Source: Spongospora subterranea (taxonomy: Eukaryota; Endomyxa; Phytomyxea; Plasmodiophorida; Plasmodiophoridae). Taken from it: 28,771 bases of DNA. The notes under the pieces are model-generated. The model ran no database searches. It was not told the DNA's origin and worked only from the letters and a program-made list of their open reading frames with translations. The translations under genes were made by a program, and so were the position numbers. Shown one piece after another: positions 1 to 13,537 of the stretch (positions are counted from its first letter, which is position 1; each line of letters opens with the position of its first letter). The stretch is taken from assembly GCA_900404475.1 (NCBI GenBank), contig OUQQ01000244.1, positions 1,231 through 30,001 of the forward strand, given 5' to 3'.

Positions 1-411
1 CGATTTTTGTTTCAACAAAGTGCGTGAAAAAGTGCGATGAGCAAAAACGGAGATTTTTTCAGGTGGCGTGACAAAATTACTCAATTTTTCAGATTGTTTA
101 TGACAAAATTTTTTCCATTTTTACCGCACGAATAAAAAAAGTATATATGCCGTGACATTATTAGCATCCATCTACGGACCTAAATGTGGATGGATAATAT
201 TGTCATCTACGGTAATGTGACAGACTCGGGTGCAACGTGGCTCTGTCAGTCTGTCTCCGTAGGGGGCCAAGCCGTGACCAGGTCAGTTGGCGGTGAAGGA
301 AGAGGGATCCCCCTGTGGGTTTGTATGTACAAATCAGTGTACGCCAGCATAACTTCCCACAGTTATCCTCATTAATCACAGTTTATTTCAGCAGAATTCG
401 GGGGCAAAACG
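1..411. other. 5' flank of COX6B
   Basis: No gene is recognised here. The first 180 bases are AT-rich. A TATATA stretch lies near 142-147, far from the likely start codon. A stretch from a GTATGT donor-like site at 323 to a TTTCAG at 386-391 looks like an intron in the 5' untranslated region of the COX6B gene, because it has the size (69 nt) and ends typical of this window. This is inferred from sequence only. Confidence 0.35.
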
Positions 412-925
412 ATGGGTGTGGAACTGTCCCAGATCAAGTCCCCTGTAGGAGAGGCTAAAGTGGAGAGTTCTATGGAAAAGGGTAATTTGGTTAAAACAAA
501 ATGCACTGTTTTGAAACGCGATGTTGTAGAAGGTCCAAAGGACGGAAATGCAGCTGCTGACGAGCCTCCCACCCACGATTATGTCGAGGACGCAGCCAGC
601 GTTCCGTTCGACCAGCTTCCTGAGAGATTCCGGAAACCGGTTACAACTCCAATGGATTATCGGTTTCCGGCAACGAACCAGGCTCGACACTGCTGGGTCC
701 GATACAATCAATTCTTACTATGCTCGGTTGAGAAGTCTCCAACCGATCCTGAATGCGCCAAAATGAAGCATTTTTATCGCTGCATTTGCCCTTCAACCTG
801 GGTATTCGTATAACCAGCTTTGTCAAACAATGATATAACTGTTGCGATTACAGGTCGAGAAATGGGATGATGAAAGACGTGAAGGGAAGTTTCTTGGCGT
901 TCAATACAAAGACGACCTCGAATGA
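412..925 (+). CDS. COX6B: Cytochrome c oxidase subunit VIb (Cox6B/Cox12)
   Basis: Small subunit of respiratory complex IV that sits on the intermembrane-space face of mitochondria. Two exons, 412-801 and 854-925, joined over a 52-nt GT-AG intron in phase 0, give 153 residues. The conserved core begins near residue 67 with FDQLPERF. It carries the twin CHCH pattern: a CX9C pair (CWVRYNQFLLC), then a CX10C pair ending in the CPSTW motif, followed in exon 2 by the family's VEKWDDERREGKF ending. The first about 65 residues are an acidic, poorly structured extension, as in plant COX6B-1; animal and yeast forms lack it. The start is the first ATG after a probable 5'UTR intron. An AATAAA lies 18 nt after the stop. 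Confidence 0.93.
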
Positions 926-942
926 CAACAAATGTACTGTAG

Positions 943-948
943 AATAAA
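943..948 (+). terminator. Polyadenylation signal of COX6B
   Basis: AATAAA lies 18 nt downstream of the COX6B stop, in the 126-nt gap shared with the convergent receptor gene. Confidence 0.5.
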
Positions 949-1008
949 CTGTAGCAAGCTGGTAACTTGCGAATGAACTCATAAAACCAAGGCAGAAACG
1001 CATAAGCT

Positions 1009-1014
1009 TTTATT
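1009..1014 (-). terminator. Polyadenylation signal of the receptor gene
   Basis: AATAAA on the minus strand, about 38 nt after the stop of the vacuolar sorting receptor gene. Confidence 0.45.
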
Positions 1015-1051
1015 TTCATCATTATTGATTACGTCAGAGCTAGCGATAACA

Positions 1052-2736
1052 TCATACGAGCGGACCCCGTTCACCTTCTGCCTTCTCATCTTCCAGGGGA
1101 ACGTACTGGGACATGATGCTGCGAAGTTCGTCACGCATCTTGACCGCTGAGCGCTGATGGTAGACAAAAGCAGCGCCCATAAGTATTGTGACAAAAATCA
1201 CAATTAGGAAGATAACTGTCGCAACAGAAACTCCACCGCCATTGTAACAGTCCTTCTTATCTTTGATGAAGTTCGGTGATGAGAATTCGACGCAATGTCC
1301 GCAAGCGTCACGACCTTTTCCGAGACCGCAACCGCCAGATGCGCGACACAATTCAGGCACCGAAGAATCAGTAAAACCGTTGCAAACCTGCCTGAATACT
1401 GGGCAAGTTTCAGAACCGTCACCAACCTTGCAAGCAGTTGTGCCAAAGTACAGCGCGTTGTTGATATAGAATGAAGGAATAAGAGAAATTCCACTTTCCG
1501 ACTAGAAAGAAATGAGAGGCCAGCTATGGATTCAATAGACCGTAACCTTTAGCTTGAGTTCCGCCTCAATCAATGTATTTTCATTGTCTGAATCTGCATC
1601 GGCACCTCCTGAATCCTTAACACATTTTTCGACAGCAGCGAAAGCACTTGGATTGATAGAATCAAGAACGCTTTTAGAGCAATCCTGAGCAAGTCGAAAT
1701 GTTAGGCAGTGTCAACAACAAACTAAAGAATTGATACCTTGTTCACTTTGTTTGTAGCACCACAGTCGGTGGCAAATTTGCTACTATACTTCCAGAATAA
1801 ACCAGGATCGGTATTGTTAGTGGCCATGTGCAGGCAAATTCGTCGAAGGTTTTCTCCGACAACATCTTGTCCGCTGACTCCTGAACTGAGATCGTGGTTC
1901 GGATCCACCGCACAGTATCGGCCATTATTAGTGCATTGATTGCCGCAGAGTTTTGAACCAACATCGCCTGGAGAATTTTAGAATGGGTTCGAAAAAAACA
2001 CGTAAAACATTACAGCTGTAGAATTTTCCATTCACAAACGCATAATGGTAGGAAACCGATAGTTTGTTTTGTTTTTGTAAAGGAACGAAAACATCTCCTA
2101 ATTGATTGAAGCTAGCACTTTGCGGATCGAAGCTCGAAGTCCAAAGTTCAACATCCACCGTCTCATGCTGGTCCAAACCATACTCCAATGATACCTAAAC
2201 CAAAAAAATTGAACCAATATTGTGCGTTTTTACTCGGAAAGATCTACCTCGACGGGTTTAAGAGGATTTTTGCTCAAAAACTCGAAGAGCTTATTTCCGT
2301 CGCTCGATTTGATTAGCGTTGAGGGAATAACGATGTTGTTAGATCCGTCAGAGTTCATATGCTTGGGAATTGCATCCTCATTATTTACTACAATAACTGC
2401 AGCTGCTAAAGCCTCTTGTGCATTCCTGACTTTGGTAGCAAAGGTACATTGTCCCCGCTTCAAGAGAACAACAACAGGCTCCTTGTCAGCCTTTGGAAGA
2501 GTGAACCGCTCACACCCATCTTGTTCCTCTTCTTTCAAAGTGACCAGGGTCCCTCTCATACACTGACCATAATGGGGGACGCCAAACAGCGATGGGCGAG
2601 AATCCATTGTTCCTGTCCCGCCAAACATGGCCTTTAAATCTTGCGGCTGCGATATTTGCAATACATTGTCACTGCTGGCGATGGCGATGGCGGCATATAA
2701 AACAGCGGCGGATAGAATCCAGTTGGAAGCCAGCAT
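1052..2736 (-). CDS. VSR: Vacuolar sorting receptor (VSR/BP-80 family)
   Basis: Type I membrane receptor expected to carry soluble cargo from Golgi/TGN to vacuole or lysosome. Five exons (2248-2736, 2014-2194, 1738-1967, 1547-1684, 1052-1501) splice to 495 residues. In order: signal peptide (about 1-21), a protease-associated domain (about 30-165), the central VSR region with GRYCAVDP and the GQDVV-NLR block, a second lumenal module with the IPSFYINN motif (plants have IPT.VINN.QYRGK), one short Cys-rich EGF-like stretch, a TM helix (about 445-467), then a cytosolic tail ending around YVPLEDE. The tail MRDELRSIMSQYVPL parallels the plant VSR tail with YMPL, a tyrosine AP-binding signal. At 495 residues it is shorter than plant VSRs (about 620) because it lacks the full set of EGF repeats. 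All introns are 45-53 nt GT-AG. Confidence 0.93.
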
Positions 2737-2802
2737 TCTCGACGTGGTCCTATTCGACGCTCTCGCAGCGTTCTCTCTATCCCTAATCAGGCGACGAAGA
2801 GA

Positions 2803-2808
2803 TATATA
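2803..2808 (-). promoter_or_regulatory. Possible TATA box of the receptor gene
   Basis: TATATA on the minus strand about 67 nt upstream of the receptor start codon. The position is reasonable for a core promoter but no other element supports it. Confidence 0.3.
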
Positions 2809-2988
2809 GGAATTGCGTCCGACACAGACTGAGACGCGCGATATGATTGGTTCACTAGTATGGGTGTCGATATGAGTGGGGCTTCCAAAAACGTGGCTCG
2901 GACGGAAGCGCTGACTTCAGCCACGTCACATATAAACTCCGCCTGTTGACCCTGCGTCGACTACTTTACCGTCGGTAAACCCACTTAC

Positions 2989-3123
2989 ATACTCACGTTT
3001 CAGGTGTCCATCAGTCGATACAATAGTTTGAGAGCCCCTGCAAGGGATCATCTGCGACAAGTGTGCGAAACGTATGTGGCTCAAATCTGGAGGCACAAGC
3101 TTGGGAAAGTCACCGAGCAACAC
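2989..3123 (-). other. Orphan coding-like exon with canonical splice sites
   Basis: A 135-nt open stretch (45 codons) on the minus strand is preceded by a pyrimidine-rich TTTCCAG acceptor and followed by a perfect GTAAGT donor. Its translation contains GDFPKLVPPDLSHIRFAHL and is not of low complexity. A possible next exon starts after an AACAG acceptor at about 2942 and stays open for some 50 codons, which would run it into the receptor promoter. I cannot assign it to a family or find its other exons. It could be a relic of a gene interrupted by the pogo element. Confidence 0.35.
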
Positions 3124-3276
3124 CTGGAAAGGAATTGGATTTACTTGTATTATAAATGATTGAATTTTTATTGGTCAATTGGAATATATTCCAGAAGGCA
3201 AATGAAGCTATTCCCAGATTTCGAAGCTCATAGCGCTACAGAAGTTTTCGGATTAATTTGGCCAGATTCAGCAGCT

Positions 3277-3661
3277 TTATGATATCTCCGAAAAAACCGT
3301 CAAAAGAAACAAAAGCTTTCGGAATCTGGAAATTGCTCCTTTCCAGGTGTTGCACATCGTGAGCTCGGTGACGTTTTCTTTTTCAATGAGATACATCAGT
3401 TCGAAGTGGGGTTTGTTCTTGAAGTTTTGAACCATGTAAGAATTCGTAATCTTGTCGTAGATGATGAGCTTTGAACGGTTTACTAATTCCAATATTCAAG
3501 ACCTGAAGCTTAGCAGTATATCCTGCCAAAGTGAAGTCAATTTCCACGCCACAAGTTTGCAACTTCACGACGACAGAATTCATCAGATGAACCTTGCATT
3601 TGTCCATTATCGAATATGCTATCGGCTTGCTTAGGCTTATTCGCAGATTTTCAATGCTCAA
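3277..3661 (-). pseudogene. Pogo/Tigger-type DDE transposase remnant
   Basis: Two overlapping minus-strand frames together resemble the C-terminal half of a pogo-superfamily DDE transposase. The first (3383-3661) has a DKCKVHLMNSVV block, where such enzymes have a D..PAH..N motif, and then the hallmark GYTAKLQVLNIGISKPFK (usual form GYT-KLQ-LDVG-NKPFK). The second frame (3277-3492) continues with MVQNFKNKP and TWKGAISRFRK, the usual tail. The switch between frames near 3420-3450 is a frameshift, and the first catalytic acidic residues and the DNA-binding part are absent upstream, so the copy is dead. No terminal inverted repeats were found by eye. Confidence 0.6.
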
Positions 3662-4610
3662 CCCCTCATTCCCTCCTTCTCGCTTCTATCAGCTGGCCGA
3701 CCTTTCAGTCAATGCCAGAATAACACTGTTCAACGCCATTGCGTGTTTTTGGTTGCCCATTCTATTTATCTTAGCGCCGGATAACGGTTCTAGAACTAAA
3801 CAAGATTGTTACACAGAAACGCTCTGCCACTTTAGAAGACGGATAGGGTGCACATTGCGCCGTTAAGTGCATCAAAACCCTTTTCCTCGAAGATAAAAGC
3901 GCCGGATCGACATAACATAAAATCTCCAGAGTCGATCATCTTTACGAGTTCGAAATCTGTTGCTATGCTTGTTGCAATGATTCAATGGTGTCTTTCATAG
4001 AATTATTATCAAAAGCGCGCTCGGAAACTTGTACCGTTGTTGGACCTTTTTGGATTCAATTTCAAGAATCAGGATGGTATTCTCATTGAATGAAGAAACT
4101 GCAATTACTGGTAGAGAAATATTATATTATCTGAACCAGTTCAAGTGAAGCGTCTAAATCTGCTTAGCCCAAAATTCTATATTTACAGTGGAGAAACAGG
4201 CCCAGGCATGAATCCGTATTTTACATTGACCCTTGAAATACCGACTTCCGTATAGTTTCGAAATAAAGCAAAATGATGGTGAAAAAGTATATTCCATGCG
4301 CGTAGCTCGTACCAATACCGAGAGGGGGTTGAGCCACAGAATCAACGCCGGGCCTAGAACGGGTTCAGCGAGGTCCAACGGCCACGATCAAGAAGCGCCG
4401 CGCGGATAAGGAAAGAATGTGTAAGAATGTTCCAGGCGAGCACAGTGCCGACTACAGACCAGTGTACAGATGGAGACGAATATCAGTTCAATCGTCCGAA
4501 GTCCGTACTCACAATATTTGCGACGACGGAAATCATTGATCACCGATTCATCTTAGACTAGTTTTGTCCTCCGCTTTTCATTCCGCTACTTGCCATTGCC
4601 GCCAACAGAT

Positions 4611-7609
<2,999 letters not shown>

Positions 7610-7683
7610 GGTTGGTATCATTGATAAAACGTCAAGTATACACATATTCCATGTGATTATTGTTAATATGTATCTGATCACTT

Positions 7684-9582
7684 TCACTCGTTTTCCATCA
7701 AAACGGTCTCTACTGACGCCGGGAGATTTAGCCCCATCTGTTCATGTCGGTAAGGTCGCCGCCTCCCCTTACTCCACGATTGTGTGTCCTACCTTGGAAA
7801 GGGCCCTAACTTGCCCAAGAGTGATGCCCAGGTATCTCCTGATGAACCTGAGCACGCTGAGCTGTGCCGGATTCTCGTAGCACGATGGGCCCAGCTTGAC
7901 CATAACATTGAGCAGCAATGTCGAATCCAATGGGACTCGGTTCTCGATCGCCCTGAACAAGGTTCCACTGTGAGAATGCTGGCAAATGGCGAACACATCC
8001 CTCTGACGTTTTGATCGTGTCGACAGCCGACACCAACGACGGGTCCTGGAATGTCGGAACTTCTAGTTCGACACTCAATCGCTCCACGAACACCTCGATC
8101 TCTCGATAGAAATCGTATCGCATGCGGTCGTCGAGGAACGCGCCATCCAGTGCCAACAGGTCCGAGTCCTTGGTCGCGTCCCGTTCGTGCAACACTTCCG
8201 ACCTACACACGGGCGACCTTGACAAACACGTCTGCCAGAATGCAACGCCAATCCGGTTTTACCACACGTTCTCCCTATGGACGATTCTGTTCGCCGCTCT
8301 GAGGAAACGGGCGATCAACACACACTCAATCCGAACGGCCAATTCAGTTCAACCGACCGTTGCTCGGCCGCCGTTGCCAGTTTGCCCAGCAGCGTCCGAT
8401 CATGCAGCACGTCCTCCCTGGCCAATTTCTGCCGGATCAGCGATTCCTGCAGCGTTCGCTCGAGGCGTTTTCGAAGGGCTATGAACTCCTGGCGCCATCT
8501 TTGTGCCTAACGTTATGGCGATCAACGCCGCCCCAGAAACCGTCCTCATTTCGGGGCGCAACGAACCGGTGATTCGTTCAAGAACGAATGCCGAACGGTT
8601 TTGGGCTCACGATCGACCAATGGCGTCCCCGCAATCGGTTCCGCTTTGACCGTGTTTTTGACGATATTGTTGGACGATTCAAAGACAGCGTCGTCAACGC
8701 CGTTCGCGTCCGTCTGGAACAGGAAGGTTCGGCTGCTGGTCGTGGCCGAGATTTTCTGTTTGAGACTGTGGCGCCATGTCAGAGACGTCGCGAGTTCGAC
8801 CGGGTTGGGCCAATCCATTACTTGACTGACTGTTGTTGGTTCTCGAACTTCACCTCTGCAGAGGTTCAGAGAGCAGCGATTGGGGGGATTCGGCGCGTCC
8901 TTACTGGTTAGGTCCATCCTGGGGAACGACTGATTGCCGATATTCTCCTTGGCCGACACGAACATGGTCCCGTTCTGGGAATCGGCGATGGGAACACGCG
9001 ACTCTCAATATCGGCGGAGTCCACAGCGACGAACGATCCAGAAGAAATTACCTTCCCCTTCCGATAGCGCATCTCGGCCAGGTGGATCTGATCCCGCGGG
9101 AACTGAAATCGATCCATGTCCACCTCGCGCTTGACCGGGGTTTGCCACAGGTTCCGCAGTCCCGACGACGACGCGATCGGTTCGCGTTGGCCGGCAGCGG
9201 CGGTCGGATCGCCCGCCGCGACCGCTGGCTTCTGATGAAGAACGTGCGCCTTATTCGTCGCCGACCCCGACACGTTCACACCGATCTCCTGGCGCAGCTC
9301 CACTCGTTTCGATTTGGCTTCGGCGATTCTGGAGACCGGTTCAGAAACGGTGTTTTCGCGGGAGAACAACATGGTGAAATACCGATGATCGAGGTGAAGA
9401 TCTGGGATACCGTGTGGGACGTAGGGGTGGCCATATCGGGACCAAACGCCTCGCGACACCCGATTGTCGCGTATCGCCGCCCTCGTGATGAACGAGAGGG
9501 CGGTGCAGTCCACGAACGGTGACGACGATGGCGATGGAGTTGGTCCGATACCGATCGGGTTCCGCCCCCCCAAATGTCTCAT
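7684..9582 (-). CDS. Unidentified coiled-coil protein
   Basis: I do not recognise the family. Seven exons (9052-9582, 8567-9001, 8358-8506, 8263-8298, 8061-8202, 7793-8002, 7684-7737) join through 50-60-nt GT-AG introns and close in frame at 518 residues. The first about 320 residues are Ser/Pro-rich and probably disordered (PTPSPSSSPF). A charged helical segment follows (RKRLERTLQESLIRQKLARE onward), then a compact C-terminal part with LFRAIENRVPLDSTLLLNVM and LSVLRFIRRYLGITLGQVRALSK, which has the look of a conserved helical domain. The start is the least certain point: 9582 is the first ATG after an in-frame stop, but another open frame from 9883 to about 9560 (with SRYSLIRNDGRWKYLG) could be an upstream exon. 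The sequence is GC-richer than its HSP110 neighbour. Confidence 0.65.
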
Positions 9583-10529
9583 CGTTCACTGATCGCGCCC
9601 CCAGATATTTCCATCGTCCATCGTTCCTGATCAGGGAATATCTTGAGAGGATTGGCGTGTTCAGCAGAGTGTGAACGATATTGGATTCAACTGGGTTGCC
9701 AATGGTTGATGACGAGGGGTTGGGCGATGGCGCCACATTAGAGTGTGTTTCACTCTTGGGGGAATTTAGAGTGTGTGATTTGGGGCGTATTCGATCCGAA
9801 ATCGCTGATGAACATCGGCCGGTCCAAAAGGGGAATGTGTATTTGGTGCCGAGTGCAGTGCTGTAGCGCCAGATATTGCTCACCGGGGTCTTCCATTGTC
9901 GACCAAAAGGTATTTTACAGTGATTGCCCCAATCTCATAGTTCAACACGACCTTCAATAGCGGGTATTGGCCGCATCCTCAACGACCGCCATCGAACGAT
10001 ATGAATCACGACAACACGAATCAACAGATGATCCCTTGATATCATATAAATATTCTGATCATTCCCCTTGAAAAGGATTTACAAACACTGACGAAATGAT
10101 CATCTTTCCATTATTGACACTGTCCCACCCCGATCTACGAACGCGGTCGTGGACCGTAATCTGTCGAAAATGGGGCGCCGATCACACAATATCCATCACC
10201 GATCGGACTACCCGAACATGAATAGCTAAACGCGCTGGCGACCGATTCTCGTGGATTACCACAGCGAATCAATAAAAACGGATCCGAGCTGGGGGGGAGG
10301 GGGGTCGATCTCGTCCGCCCCAGAACCAGATGAAATCGCGATCGCGATCTGGGGGCGGGGGAGTTCCTCCTGTGACGCTCCTGGTCCTGTGGTGTTATCG
10401 ATCATTCCAATATCGCCAACAACGTTATTACGATCATGACGGGACTGCCCTAAAAGGGGGAGCGGCGCCGGCGACAACACACACACACCCGATATCACCA
10501 CACGCCCCCCCTGGGGCCTCATCTGATCC
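9583..10529. other. Divergent intergenic region with G-tracts
   Basis: This separates the coiled-coil gene (-) and the channel gene (+). The part to 9883 may include an upstream exon of the coiled-coil gene. From 9884 to 10250 I see nothing coding. Between 10291 and 10361 there are four G-tracts of five to seven bases and a self-complementary ATCGCGATCGCGAT at 10335-10348. A short (AC) run lies near 10474-10488, just before the channel start. Confidence 0.4.
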
Positions 10530-13500
10530 ATGAACATTTTGGACGACGATGGCGATATCGAACACGATCAGGATTCGTTCCCGTCGTACCTGTCGTCGCT
10601 CAGCGCCAGCGATGTGAAACAGGCTGGGGGGACCTGGAACAAGATCGTGGGGAAGCTGTCGGGCAGCTCGACGCCCCAGCACGGCGGCGGCGGCGGATCC
10701 CACGTCCGCCTGTCCAGCGTCAACCTGGACAAGCCCAAGCTGAACGCGTCGACCGGGAAGTACCTGGCGATCAGCCCGCGCATCGACCGGCCCGACAACC
10801 ACGACGACCTGACCGTGGTCGAGAAGACGTTCTACGAGCGCTGGGGGTACATGATCGCCCTGGCCTGGGATTACCTGCTGGTCCTGCTCATGCTCTACAC
10901 GTTCCTGGCGTTGCCCATCATCCTGGCGTTCATCGACGATAGCGAGCCGACCGTCTACACCTACGTCGACTACGCCGTCGACCTGGTCTTCGTCCTCGAC
11001 CTGTTCGTGCTGATGCGCCGACGGCGCATGTCGCGCCCGTTCCTCATGATCTACATCCTCTGTATATTCCCGTTCTACGCTCTGGCCAGCTGGCTTCCCG
11101 ACGAGGAAACCGCCTTGGCCGAGTTCATCCACCTGTTCCGCCTCTGCAAGTTCCTGCGCCTGATTCGCGGGTTTCGCCTGTTCCAGGACATCCAGGAGCG
11201 TCGTCCAGCGTCGTATGTTCCGTCCGATTTCCTGTCCCAATCTAGACCGTCTGAACATATCTCCAGCTATCGACGAATCACTCAAATATCGATCATCCGC
11301 TGGCGACTATTTCGTCTGGTCGTGTTTCTGTTGGCGTTCACCCATATGCTAGCGTAGAGTTCCCGTTGGGCCGCGGTTGGCGCCATTGGGTGTTTGATTG
11401 TCGTGATGGATCTCGCAGGCCCGGGTTCATATTCGTGTCGAAGATCGGCGAGCGCAACAGCATCACCCACGTGCGCCCGAGCTGGATCGCCAGCTATCCG
11501 TTCGAGCAACGCGCCGACGATATCCCGCTCAACCTGCACCAGTACTGTGTCGCCGTTTACTGGTTCCTGACGACGTTGACCACGATTGGGTTTGGCGATG
11601 TGCGTCCGGTCTAGATCTGGCGCCGTGCGATCTGACCATGTTCGGCAGATAACGGCCAAGAACCCGTTGGAACAGATCTACACGATCATGATGATGCTTG
11701 CGTCGGCGGCCGCATTCTCATACGGTTGTTGATCAGCGATTCACGTTCGGTCGTCGAACTCATTGCCGATCTTAGTGACCGCCATATTCAGTTCGATCGT
11801 GAACCAGCTGGACAGCGAGAAGAAGGTTTATGTCGAGAGGATGGCGTCCCTATCGGCGTTTATCGAGTAATATTCGCCCTTTGCGCCGGCACAGCATTGT
11901 CCCTCATTTCCTGGTGGTTCAGATCATATAAACTACCGCAACAGCTGCGCATCGACATCTTTCGCCATTTCAACAACGTCTGGGGGAACGTCGAAGCGAA
12001 AATCGAGGAAAAGGTAACTGGGGGGGTTCGTCGCCTGGGGTGAAGTTGGGCGATGCAATCTGTGGCGGCGTGTTGATTGGCGAACCCCCAGGATATATTG
12101 GGCGAGATGCCGACGGCGCTGAGGAATATCGCAACCGGGTTCATATACAAGGACTTCATCGCACGAACCCCGATCCTGAATGGCAAATCGAAGTCGTTCA
12201 TATCGTCGCTGATGCTCCAGGCGAAAGCGTTCCAGGTCTGGACAACGTTCGCCCATGTTCACCCAAACGTCGTCACGAACCGCGCACGTAGTTTAAAAAC
12301 GGGGAGTGCATTGGGCATTTCGGCGATACGGTCAACGAATGGATGATGATCGCCATGGGGAATGTCGCCATGATGATGCCCGATTCCAACTACGAGCTGG
12401 TCGTGTACGAGGAGGGGAGCAGTATCGGCGAGATCGGCATCGTATTCTCAGGTCGCCCCTGACGGGAAACGGCAGTTTTCTGATCGATGGAGCAGGTCGT
12501 TTTTTGACACGTGCTGTCGACAGATGTCTGGATTGCCGATATGAAGGCGCAAGGGCAAGTTAGCGTCTGGTCCGTTCCCAGAGCGGCGGTGATCGACCTG
12601 CTCAAGTCCAGCAACGATTTCATGAACGAATTCGCTCAGACCGCCAAACAACGGTCGGTGTGTGAAGAGGACGTCGAGTGTGGAAGGGGCTGATGGCGCT
12701 GTGTTTGTTTGGCAGATTCGAATCGTTCAGTGACGCGTTGATCGAGGCCAAGTCTAACGACGAAAAGGCGGCCAAGTTTCTCTCGATCATTGAGGAGAAT
12801 CATCGGGATAATTTCGACGAGAACGAGTTCGGGTTTCGTTCAGACAACGCAGCGGTGATCGCCAATCATAATAACTATTTGAAGATGACCAGCGAGCTGG
12901 GAGAGAAAATCTCCAAGATCTGCTCCGGTCCTCATTTGGTACGCGATCTCGGTTCGACTGACACAAACGCGACATTTGATAAAGAAAATTCGCAGAGCTC
13001 AGGTCGCTGGATTCAAGGCCCGCTATGCATTGGGAGCTTCTCGAAAGGTGTGACCAAAGACGACGAAAAAGGGTCAGGGAACGCCGATCTAGAACATCAG
13101 GTCTGGGAGGTTCTGATGGATGTCGACTTTTATTGACATATATATACCGGTTAGATTAAGATGCTGCGGGAGCAGGTAGACGCGATCAGTAAATCAATGG
13201 AAAAATTATGTTCAGCGGTGATAAGAAACGGTCAAATAAATCCCAGCCAAACGTAATAATTAACACAGCGAAACGCTAACGTATCGGTCCCCAAAATTCT
13301 GATTCTGTTGAAAAACGTTCGAAAAGCCAAAGCATCAAACCAAAAGTGAAAGAGATATCAGAGATCTTGTTGGACCTGAGTAAACTCCAATATCAATCCC
13401 GATCCGACAAACACAACAGAAACCCCCTCACGGATTGTGTGAACGCATTGCGCGAACAAGTTTCGCATCAAAAATGGGAGCGTTGCATTGCAAGGTGCAG

Positions 13501-13537
13501 ACAGATTATAGAAATATATGCATGTGAAAACAACTAA
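10530..13537 (+). CDS. Six-TM voltage-gated K+ channel with CNBD-like C-terminus
   Basis: Exons: 10530-11212, 11267-11353, 11419-11608, 11649-11724, 11776-11866, 11923-12013, 12092-12235, 12292-12451, 12524-12653, 12716-13100, 13161-13252, 13327-13537; 779 residues. S1 begins near MIALAWDYLLVLL, S2 carries DLVFVLDLF, and S4 has spaced basic residues in CKFLRLIRGFRLF. The pore loop has TTLTTIGFGDV, a K+-selective GFGD filter. After S6 come a C-linker (KLPQQLR, FRHFNNVW) and a cyclic-nucleotide-binding fold (FKNGECIG, SSIGEIGIVFS). A helical tail (MLREQVDAISKSMEKL) may drive assembly. The cassette appears to lack the cyclic-nucleotide-contacting Arg. The last intron (13253-13326, GTAATA donor) is inferred; without it translation stops at 13256 (710 residues). 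A further in-frame 57-nt intron at 12939-12995 is possible. Exon 1 is strongly GC-rich. Confidence 0.9.

Larger units (their letters stand above)
2737..4610. other. 1.9-kb region of transposon debris and unassigned sequence
   Basis: Between the receptor start and the HSP110 start I find no intact gene. It contains the orphan exon at 2989-3123, the pogo transposase remnant at 3277-3661, and short broken frames. One minus frame (about 4154-4378) has IRIHAWACFS, which loosely recalls the VWGCFS block of Tc1/mariner transposases. Another minus frame around 3855-3950 reads KMIDSGDFMLCRSGAF with no family I know. The region looks like a decayed insertion hotspot. Confidence 0.5.

Noticed and set aside
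4154..4378. Tc1/mariner transposase fragment
   Set aside because: Only a short block (IRIHAWACFS) resembles the family; the flanking residues do not, so it is mentioned but not called.
8051..8965. Several plus-strand open frames of 70-120 codons
   Set aside because: They are Arg/Ser/Pro-rich antisense shadows of the GC-rich coiled-coil gene, which closes perfectly on the other strand.
9341..9883. A 180-codon minus frame as a separate gene
   Set aside because: It overlaps the N-terminal exon of the coiled-coil gene in another frame and has no clean splice path. Its 5' part is kept only as a possible upstream exon.
10434..11285. A 283-codon minus frame opposite the channel gene
   Set aside because: It is an antisense shadow of GC-rich exon 1, full of Val/Asp/Gln/Glu repeats; the plus strand encodes clear S1-S4 segments.
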